This document shows positions 1 to 7,236 of a DNA stretch of 35,854 bases, piece after piece. Where the stretch lies: assembly GCA_037176905.1 (NCBI GenBank), contig JBBBWG010001103.1, forward strand, positions 1-35,854, read 5' to 3'. Source of the DNA: Azolla pinnata. Lineage: Eukaryota > Streptophyta > Polypodiopsida > Salviniales > Salviniaceae. Position 1 is the stretch's first letter. Each line of letters starts with the position of its first letter. The notes beneath the pieces are model-generated. The model saw nothing but the letters and a program-made list of their open reading frames with translations. It had not been told where the DNA came from and ran no database searches. The translations under genes and the position numbers were made by a program.

Positions 1-63
1 GTATAATGATAAAGTATAAATATGATATGCATCCTCATGTTTTTATTATTTTGAAGGGGTGTA

Positions 64-1074
64 CCATGTACACTACGACAACGTGGACGATATGCTACTC
101 TCCGGTCGACATATCGGAGAGCTTGTCGAGCTCCGACGGCAAATGCTGCTGAAATTCGCAATGAAGGACCTTGGTCCGACGCATCATATTCTCGAGATGA
201 AGATCACACGAAATCGACATTCGCAATAGTTGTATCTATCTCAGGCCGATTACATTCGACGAATTTTGGAGCGATTCAGCATGTATACGGCTCGATCTGC
301 TACGACACCGCTACCTGCCAACCTTCGGCTATCACGGAAGGACTACCCGACACCCGGTCCGGAGGGGGACCATATGAAGTCGGTACCATACGCACCGGAT
401 GTTTGCTCATTGATGTACACTATGGTTGCGACGCGGCCAGACATAGTGCATGCGGTAGGCGTCGTCAGTAGATTCATGCACAATCCCGGCCCCCCACACT
501 GGAACGCAGTGAAGCATATCTTCAGATATCTGGTTGGCACACAAGACTACGGCATCAAAATCCGGACCGAACGAACCCTTAGGCCTAGTAGGCTACACCG
601 ACTCGGATTACGCGGGCTGTCTCGACAGCCGGAAATCGATGTCTAGATACTTCTTCAGGTTCGGGTACGGCGCCATTTCGTGGAGATCGAAACTACAGGA
701 TTGTACGGCTACCAGTACGATCGAAGCGGAGTACGTAGTTGCGTCGGACGCAGCGAAGGAAGCGCTTTGGCTCAGATGAGTAGCTTGTACGTTTCGACAA
801 GTTAATTCAAAATGGATTCCGACCGTACTCAGTGACAGCCAGGGAGTCATCGCTTTAGCGAAGAATCCGGTACATCACAATGCTTCAAAGCAAGTCGAGG
901 TTCGGTACCACTTCGTTCAGGATTGCGCAACTAAGGAGATGTTTAGTCTAGAGAAGGTCTCTACGACTTACAATGTTGCAGACGCGATGACCAAAAGTCT
1001 TTCGACAGACCGATTTCGGTCTTTATGGGATCGGATGGGCGTGGAGCTGATTCCAGACGAACTGCAGAAATAGT
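64..1074 (+). pseudogene. Ty1/copia pol relic (RT end plus RNase H)
   Basis: The 3' part of a copia polyprotein is readable on the plus strand. The VDDML core of the reverse transcriptase YVDD box lies near 90. Next come the LGPTHHILEM and LYLSQADYI blocks, the RPDIVHAVGVVSRFM block, and the RNase H motifs GYTDSDYAG (near 595), STIEAEYVVAS, SDSQGVIALAKNP and RYHFVQDC, ending with an ADAMTKSL tail near 1000. It is dead: an in-frame TAG lies at 227-229, a frameshift falls near 560-575 between the RT end and RNase H, and a TGA follows ALWLR near 777. Gag, protease and integrase lie outside the window or are lost. The family call rests on the order and spacing of these motifs. The element subfamily is not resolved. 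Confidence 0.9.
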
Positions 1075-1084
1075 CGCATTTTTT

Positions 1085-1393
1085 ACGATCGCACCTTTTA
1101 CGATTGTACTATTACGATCGTACTATTCCGCAGTATATTAGCCCCTTCGTAGATCTGTAAAATTTGCATATTTCTTTTTCTTTTTACGGATTTTTTAGAA
1201 CACGCCCATTACGGGAGAGTGTCGAATACGGGCATCTAATGGCCGTGTTCACACTATCCGTAAGTGAATGGGCCATATTTGTAATAAGCCGAAAAAGCTT
1301 CAGCCCTAGCTTGGGGGTATAAATACCAAGTTTGTATGGTGGTTCTAAGTTGGTTGCTCTAACTCCAGTTAATAGAAGTTTCTATTATTGTGC

Positions 1394-1439
<46 letters not shown>

Positions 1440-1620
1440 CTCTCTCGTGTCTTTGTCGCCACTTCTCACTGACTCAGATCTGAAGCCTCCTCCTTCAGAT
1501 CTGATCTTCTCTTTGTTCTAACCTACCTCTTGACACCTCCACCATACTGCTGGGAGTTAGTGCATTGTTCCGCCTGACGACCTTCATACAACACCCAGAC
1601 GATGAAGCTAGTGTCTAGCG
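1085..1620 (+). repeat. Probable copia 3' LTR and leader, with CT microsatellite
   Basis: This sequence directly follows the copia pol stop. It has LTR-like features: a TATAAATA box at 1318-1325, a pure CT run at about 1397-1436, and a transition to gypsy sequence after about 1620. Two hairpins are visible. An imperfect one pairs 1198-1211 with 1237-1250, and a perfect 11-bp stem pairs 1475-1485 with 1493-1503 around a 7-nt loop. Only one copy is in the window, so LTR borders cannot be set by comparison and both ends are approximate. It could also include leader sequence of a second nested element. Confidence 0.5.
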
Positions 1621-1630
1621 GTCCAAGAGT

Positions 1631-3060
1631 TTGTTAAAGCCTAACCAATTCCACAACTTTGTAACTTGTTTGCTTCAAGATAACTCTTTACTGAAGCAAA
1701 TAGTAGAAGCCACTACGACTTATAAGTTCGTAACAGAGGTGAAGGAAAATATTGCAAACCCCTCTCATGAACCCAAAATGAGAGATTTAGGTCATTTTAC
1801 ATTTCAAGATAACCTTTTGTTTCGAGATAATATTTTGTATGTCCCCGAAGATCCATGTCGGACCAAAGTGCTCTAAGAGTCTCACAGTGATCTACTTGTT
1901 AGTAATTATGGTGTTGTGAAAACCTTGGAGTTGGTATCTCGAGGGTATTCGTGGCCACAACCATGGAAATTGGTCAAAAAGTTCGTCGAGTCTTCTGACA
2001 CTTAGCCTCGCGCCAAAGTAGCTCATCACTGACCATATGGCCTCCTTCAACCACTCTCGCTCCCCAAACAACCTTGAGCATCTCTCTCCATGGATTTCAT
2101 CACTGATCTTCCCTTCGTTGGTGGCTACGACTAAATGTTAATCATGGTCGATCGTTTCACCAAGATGACCCATTTTGCTCCTTGTACCAAAACCATTTCT
2201 GGAGAGGAGACATCTGATTTATTCTTCAAACATGTTGTTCAACTACATGGACTCTCAGACGATATCACTTCTAATCGAGGACCACAATTTGTTTCCAATG
2301 TCTGGCAGCGCCTCCTGCAAACTTTCGATTATACAATTAATTTGACTTCAGCCTATCATTCGCAAACCGATGGACAAAAGGAGAAGGTTAACGAGATCCT
2401 GGAACAATACTTGTGGTGCTCTCTTAGCTACCAACAAGTGACTAGGTTGACCTTCTCCCACTTGCCAAGTTCCCCTACAACAACTCTCTACATACGTCTA
2501 GGGGTGTTACTCCATTTTTCACAAATTACGGTTTCCACCCCCCGCTTCAACATTTCTCTTCCCTCTGATTCTATCAATCCTTCTGCGTGGATCAGGCACG
2601 TCTCTTGGAGGATGTACATAGCAGCCTTTTCTTGGAGCTTATCCTCGCTAACGAACGTTGCAAGGTGCAAGTAGATCGTCTTCACTCAAATGCCCCACAG
2701 TTTGAGGTAGGTAACTTTGTTTGGCTTTTCCATCACAATATTGTCACAAGTCATCCCTATATGAAGCTCGATTATAAGAAGTTAGGCCCTTAACTCGAAA
2801 AGGGCCTAACTTCTTGTAATCGAGCTCATCATCTATCTGATATCCCCGATCTGCACCCTTCTCATCCACCACCAAAATATCTCTCGATCGGTGAAGAATA
2901 TGAGGTCGACCAAATTTTTTACTCTTGTCTCTTTCGTCGACAACTTCAATACCTTATCCTCTAGAAAATGTACCCCATCTCCGAAGCAATATGGGAACCG
3001 ACGCACTATCTCAAGCATATTGCGGATATAGTTCGTGTATTTCATGAACGTTATTCACAG
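1631..3060 (+). pseudogene. Ty3/gypsy chromovirus pol relic (integrase to chromodomain)
   Basis: The frame from 1631 carries the zinc-finger/pre-integrase stretch (LFRDNILYVPEDP, then GVVKTLELVSRGYSWP after a stop). From 2135 comes the integrase core: VDRFTKMTHFAPC, HVVQLHGLSDDI, GPQFVSNVW, AYHSQTDGQ, NEILEQYL. The second catalytic Asp is lost: the usual SDRGPQF reads SNRGPQF (Asn codon 2273-2275). A frameshift near 2440-2590 breaks the integrase C-terminal half, which resumes as INPSAW, LANERCKVQVDR and KLDYKKLGP, ending near 2792. A 26-bp inverted arm follows. A chromodomain-like stretch then runs from 2893 to about 3056 (EEYEVDQI, RRQLQYLI, stop, AIWEPTHYLKHI, RVFHERY). The chromodomain places it in the chromovirus branch; it cannot be active. 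Confidence 0.9.
2765..2826. repeat. 26-bp inverted repeat in the chromovirus relic
   Basis: Arms 2765-2790 and 2801-2826 are reverse complements with a single mismatch, separated by 10 nt. The left arm encodes the integrase C-terminal LDYKKLGP block. The right arm is an inverted copy of the same bases and is not expected in a gypsy element. Confidence 0.92.
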
Positions 3061-3208
3061 TTTTCGAGGGCGACCTTAAAAGGAAGATAATGTTTTGTAG
3101 AGGGGTTTCGAACTCACAACCTTTTTAGACACTCAATTAATTTAGCCGATTAATCAAACATAAATTTATGAAATGCCAATACATATACATTTAATATTTC
3201 TTTTTGAT

Positions 3209-3415
3209 GTTCTAGAAAGCTCTAGAACTTTCTAAAAGTCTCTACATGCATCTCCCCCTTGCATGTAGGCCCCTGTATGTAGGACCCTTTTCTTGAATGC
3301 AGGAAGCCTGGAATTGTATAAATATGGGGTTCAACTTGATCCCAATCAAGGTGAACAACGCCAATTATGGAATCAATACTCAACTTCATCTGCTCTGATC
3401 ATTTGTGTCTATAAA
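3209..3415 (+). repeat. LTR-like block after the chromovirus relic
   Basis: A TGTTCTAGAA-type start lies at 3209 and a TATAAATA box at 3317-3324, in AT-rich sequence about 150 bp after the chromodomain relic. This matches the position and look of a gypsy LTR promoter. No second copy is present, so the borders are guesses. Between 3060 and 3209 a short segment near 3095-3120 reads, on the minus strand, like a tRNA B-box-derived transposon tail. Confidence 0.35.
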
Positions 3416-3479
3416 GGTGGTGACACGAACAATATGTGTTACGTATTTTGCACCATTTCAAGTGAGGTTGTTTGATTTC

Positions 3480-4110
3480 TTACTGTTTTAGGCACAATTG
3501 CGGATTAGTGCCCAAAAGCCATATTCGTGAACTATTTCAACCGAAGTTTTTTAATTCCATGCACAATTGTGATTAATGCCCAAAGTCGAACTATTTCAAG
3601 CAATGTTGTGATATCATATTGAAGCTATTTAAGTTTGCACTGTTGAAGATCAAGTTGTGATCAAAACCCAAAGTCGTATCTCGAATTGTTTCAAACGAAG
3701 TTGTGAACAGAGGGCAAAGATGTTTCATTACTCAATGTTTAAGGCAGAGTTGCGGATCAATGCCCAAGAGCAATACCTCGAACTATTTCAAACGAAGTTC
3801 TGATCAAGGGCTGAGAGTTGTTTGATTCTGTACCGTTTCAAGCAGAGTTGCGGATCAACGCCCAAAAAGGCCGCATCTTGAACTATAAATTGTGATCGCA
3901 AGGTGAGAGTTGTTTTCTTCTGCAACGTTTCAAGCGGAGTTGAGGATGAATGCCCCCCCGAAAGTCGTTTCTCGAAGTATTTCAAGCTAAATTTTGATGA
4001 CGGGCGGAGAGATGTTTGCTTTTCCGTATTATTTCAAGCAAAGTTGGAAGATGAATGCCTGAAAGCCGGTTTCTCAAACGATTTCGAGCGGAGAAGGCTC
4101 TGATCACGAG
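3480..4110. repeat. Degenerate tandem repeats, unit about 70-105 bp
   Basis: A block resembling TTGCGGATCAATGCCCAA recurs at about 3496, 3565, 3653, 3749, 3847, 3939 and 4043 (spacings 69, 88, 96, 98, 92, 104). Each is preceded by a TTTCAAGCAGAG-like block and mostly followed by a CTCGAACTATTTCAA-like block. At least six or seven diverged units are present. Divergence and uneven spacing rule out a CRISPR array; this is an old minisatellite or internal repeat of a retroelement. I see no coding potential in it. Confidence 0.8.
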
Positions 4111-4282
4111 CAGAGAGAGCAATCGGGTTCCGTATTGTTGCAGAACCAAAAGGCGACGCGAGCCATACCTCGTACGAATGCAGTCAAAGAAGACAAGTGG
4201 AAGCAGTTGTGGCCATGGGCTCGAAGCCGTGATCCGTACCGAAGCAGGAGCAGCAGCTTCACTTGAGGGAGAGAGTTCCTTC

Positions 4283-4416
4283 TTTCTTAGTTTCACAGTG
4301 TTTTTCACTCCTGTTCTGCTCTTTCACAGGAGTGATGATCTTGAGAGAATTTCTTAGTTTCACAGTGTTTTTCACTCCTGTTTTGCTCTTTCACAGGAGT
4401 GATGATCTTGAGAGAA
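4283..4416. repeat. 67-bp tandem duplication, each copy with a hairpin
   Basis: Copies 4283-4349 and 4350-4416 differ at one base that I can see (C/T). Each contains an inverted pair CACTCCTGT / ACAGGAGTG around a 12-nt spacer. It lies about 570 bp upstream of the MIZ1-like start codon, within likely promoter or leader sequence. Confidence 0.95.
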
Positions 4417-4491
4417 GAGTTTCCTATCTTCATATGTCTCTCAAAACTCTCTCTCTCGCTTGCTTCCTTCTTCACATTTCCTCCTCTGTTC

Positions 4492-4562
4492 TTCATTCAA
4501 CAAACCCTAGATTCTTCATTCACCAAACCCTAGATTCTTCTTCATTCACCAAACCCTAGAGG
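4492..4562 (+). promoter_or_regulatory. Three tandem telo-boxes upstream of the MIZ1-like gene
   Basis: AAACCCTAG occurs at 4502-4510, 4525-4533 and 4551-4559, each inside a repeated TTCATTCACC-type context. The AAACCCTA telo-box is a known plant promoter motif, common near transcription starts of genes active in dividing tissue. Its position next to a CT-rich stretch (4440-4490) suggests a core promoter or 5' UTR for the gene at 4985. Function is inferred from motif and place only. Confidence 0.55.
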
Positions 4563-4694
4563 GGCATGTTTGGTAAATAAAATTTCTCCGGATTTCCCCT
4601 GTTCCTCCTCTTCTCTGCTCCGTTGTTGTTTTTAAAACAGAGAACACGCGACGGCCGAGAAACAGAGCTCGCTCGCCATAGCCAAGAATCAGAC

Positions 4695-4937
4695 ATGCAG
4701 GCGCAGAGATCGAAGCAGAAGGCGAAGAAGACGAAGACGGAGACGAAGACGAAGACGACGAAGAAGAAGGAGCGAGGAAGAACTGCAAAAGATCGTGGGC
4801 GCTGCTCGCTGCATTTTTCTAACCCTGCAAACAGCAAGAAGATCGTGCCCAAAGCGATGCTTCTCCCTCCTTTCATCGTCCTCCTCCTCCGTCTGATCCG
4901 TGTTTCTGCTCTCTGGGTAGCTAGCTTCTCGCCATAG
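4695..4937 (+). other. Upstream ORF in the MIZ1-like leader (80 aa)
   Basis: An ATG at 4695 opens an 80-residue frame that ends before the MIZ1-like start. It begins with a long Lys/Thr/Arg-rich stretch made by a GAAGAC-type hexamer repeat (about 4718-4770), followed by a hydrophobic patch (LPPFIVLLLRLI). If transcription starts near the telo-boxes, this would be a long upstream ORF able to reduce translation of the main frame. It may equally be removed by splicing or lie outside the mRNA. I do not recognise the peptide. Confidence 0.3.
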
Positions 4938-4984
4938 CCAGAAGCTCCTCGTCTCTACCTTCTGGTCTTGCCAGACAAGCGGCG

Positions 4985-5854
4985 ATGGTGGAGCAAATCG
5001 GGCCTTGCGACGATGAGATCCAGAAGCAAAGCCCTTCTTCTGGCTATGGCGCGGGCCGCAATCATCAGCGCCGCTTCCGTTGCGGGACCTCTCTGCGCGC
5101 GATCTTCAGCTTGCTGCTCCCTGGCTGCAGAGGAATGCCATGGCGCAACTGCTCCTCCTCCTCCTCTTCTTCTTCTTCCTTGGCGCACAGCTCCAACAGC
5201 AACTCCATAGCCGGCTCCTTGTCCTCTGCCGCGAGCTCCGCGTCCTCCGTCACAGGCACCATCTTCGGGCAACGCAAAGGCAGGGTGAGCTTCTGCGTGC
5301 AGGAAGATCCGTGCGGCCCTCCGCTGCTGCTGCTGGAGTTCGCCATGCCCACGCACCTCCTGGTGAAGGAGATGCAGTCGGGCCTTCTCAGGCTGTCGCT
5401 GGAATGCACGAAACGAAGGAGGAAGAAAGAGCAGACGGGAAGCGAGGAAGCAGCTTCTCCTCCGCATCTCTTCGCAGAGCCTGTGTGGAGCGTATACTGC
5501 AACGGAAGGAAGGTCGGGTTCGCCATCAACAGATCGGTGAAGAAGCTCGCAGAGAGGCCTGATTCCACCATAGCCAGCTTGATGAGCTTGATGCAGTCGG
5601 TGTCCACCGGCGCAGGGGTGATTCCCGCCGCGAAGCTCTGCAGCGGCAGCGGCAATGGCGGAGGAGGAAGGCTGAGTGCAGATCATCGGAGAGCTGCCGC
5701 CGAAGAAGGAGGCATGGAGGATGAGCTTGTGTACATGAGGGCCAAGTTCGAGAGAGTCGTGGGATCTGCGGATTCCGAAGCTTTCCACATGGTGAGCCCT
5801 GATGGATCCATGGCAGCTTCGCAGGAGCTCAGCATCTTCCTCGCCCGATCCTAG
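4985..5854 (+). CDS. MIZU-KUSSEI1-like protein (DUF617 family)
   Basis: An intronless 289-residue frame. The family is plant-specific; its founder MIZ1 is needed for root hydrotropism in Arabidopsis, and most members have unknown biochemical function. Residues 1-85 are low in conservation and hold a Ser run (57-65). The MIZ domain follows: VTGTIFGQRKGRVSFCVQ (89-106), PPLLLLEFAMPTHLLVKEMQ (112-131), GLLRLSLEC (133-141), EPVWSVYCNGRKVGFAI (165-181), SVSTGAGVIPAA (205-216), ELVYMRAKFERVVGSADSE (247-265), FHMVSPDG (267-274) and QELSIFLARS at the very end, as is normal for the family. Length and lack of introns also fit. The start is the first ATG in this frame ahead of the domain; the real N-terminus could be a later Met, such as residue 51. 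The family call is firm; which MIZ paralogue it is cannot be told. Confidence 0.93.
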   Translation: MVEQIGPCDDEIQKQSPSSGYGAGRNHQRRFRCGTSLRAIFSLLLPGCRGMPWRNCSSSSSSSSSLAHSSNSNSIAGSLSSAASSASSVTGTIFGQRKGRVSFCVQEDPCGPPLLLLEFAMPTHLLVKEMQSGLLRLSLECTKRRRKKEQTGSEEAASPPHLFAEPVWSVYCNGRKVGFAINRSVKKLAERPDSTIASLMSLMQSVSTGAGVIPAAKLCSGSGNGGGGRLSADHRRAAAEEGGMEDELVYMRAKFERVVGSADSEAFHMVSPDGSMAASQELSIFLARS

Positions 5855-5863
5855 TTGTAGCTT

Positions 5864-5908
5864 GCCTCCATCTCCATCTCCATCGCCATCTCCATCTCCA
5901 TCGCCATT
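5864..5908. repeat. CCATCT/CCATCG hexamer microsatellite
   Basis: About seven hexamer units (CCATCT or CCATCG) lie just after the MIZ1-like stop codon, in its probable 3' UTR. The same repeat produces the Gly-Asp run in an antisense open frame that I do not regard as coding. Confidence 0.85.
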
Positions 5909-6130
5909 CCCAGCTGACCTTAGAGACATCTAGGAAAGAAACCCTACTGAAAACCCCTAGAAACCCACAATACATGTATAGGTGCTATGCATTTACGCAA
6001 ATCTGTATCTTTTTGCAAGATTGCTGTAAAAGATTCAGCTTCCGTTGCCTAGGATTTTCCCGACAGTGAGTGATTCAGGTCGTGAATCGGAGCTCTCTCA
6101 ATCCTGCCCCTCCGGATCGTCGTTGCACCA

Positions 6131-6446
6131 GTTTGCAATCTAAATGCAAAAAAGCCTGACTTTATTCGCGGCCCGATTTTGCACCTGCTTCTATTGCGGA
6201 TCAGCATGCGATCTAACCCTCCTGTTAATCCATTTTGCCTAGGTTGTATGTATGTAGCTAGCAGTGTTCCTGTTATAAATCCATTTGCGTTTGCAATCTA
6301 AATGCAAAAAAGCCTGACTTTATTCGCGGCCCGATTTTGCACCTGCTTCTATTGCGGATCAGCATGCGATCTAACCCTCCTGTTAATCCATTTTGCCTAG
6401 GTTGTATGTATGTAGCTAGCAGTGTTCCTGTTATAAATCCATTTGC
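6131..6446. repeat. Identical 158-bp tandem duplication
   Basis: Copies 6131-6288 and 6289-6446 are identical by eye over all 158 bases. The unit ends in CCATTTGC and starts with GTTTGC, so short TTTGC homology spans the junction. It lies about 280 bp beyond the MIZ1-like stop codon, in the 3' flank or late 3' UTR. Identity implies a very recent duplication or an assembly duplication. No ORF or RNA gene is seen in the unit. Confidence 0.97.
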
Positions 6447-7236
6447 TATTTACCTCCCCAATTTTGCTGTTGATTCGCAAATTGATCTCATTTGATCATA
6501 TAATCAGACAGTTGTAGCACAAATCATATGACCAGCTTTACTTAGATGCCAATTTCAAATGAAAGATGGTCTTTGACAATACTTCTTGAAGCAATAACAT
6601 AGGGGTCGAACAAGTTTTCCACTCTGTGGTCTATGGGGCAATCATCTAGAAGAAACGGTGAGCTAATCAGGAGGAGCCAGGACTGTCATTGATGATATTG
6701 ATGAGATGATGTCTAATCTCACATCAAAATCGAATTACAGCAAATGTTGAGCCCAATATGAGGAAGAACATATGAATGAGCTCCTTAGTATATAGATAGC
6801 ATCATGGAATTATAACCTGATGTTGAACGCCATGCAAGATCTGCAATAACAAAAATTGAATTGGATGATGTATATCACTTCTTATCGATTCGGAATAAAA
6901 AACCCAAAACACAACCAGAGAGAATAGTAATTAATATAGGGCTTCGATGGCACTGGTTAGGTTTCACACAAGATCATGCATTCGACACCGTGCATTCCTC
7001 AATGGCAACCAAGAGACCATTCGAGCTGTATAAAGCTCGGTTTACCACTTGGTGTACTTCAGAGAAAAAAGAAGCAGAAAGATAGACTTCCTTCGCCGAA
7101 ACAATATGTCTAGGATTTAGAGCTAGTAGTGCATAGCACGAACAACTGGTACAAAATCTGATTAGTGCCGAAATCAAAGCTTTTGAATCAGAAAAAGAGG
7201 AAAGTGAACTAGAATAGCCTTCCATGGATAGCCGGC
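6447..7236. other. Intergenic, convergent gene ends; nothing recognised
   Basis: AT-rich sequence between the MIZ1-like gene (+) and the ABM-like gene (-). It should contain the end of the ABM-like transcript. The short open frame at 6861-7085 shows no conserved motif. I see no RNA gene or transposon signature. Confidence 0.5.

Noticed and set aside
3090..3125. tRNA-like B box (and similar ones near 24300)
   Set aside because: No A box at proper distance and no cloverleaf can be folded; it fits a transposon tail better.
3496..4060. CRISPR-like spaced repeats
   Set aside because: Repeats are diverged, spacing varies from 69 to 104, spacers are also related to each other, and the DNA is plant nuclear.
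5065..5655. 196-aa minus-strand and 160-aa plus-strand frames within the MIZ1-like gene
   Set aside because: Out-of-frame readings of a GC-rich coding region; the DUF617 frame explains the sequence.
4955..5929. 324-aa minus-strand frame opposite the MIZ1-like gene
   Set aside because: It is the antisense shadow of the MIZ domain; its Gly-Asp run comes from the CCATCT/CCATCG microsatellite and no family motif is present.
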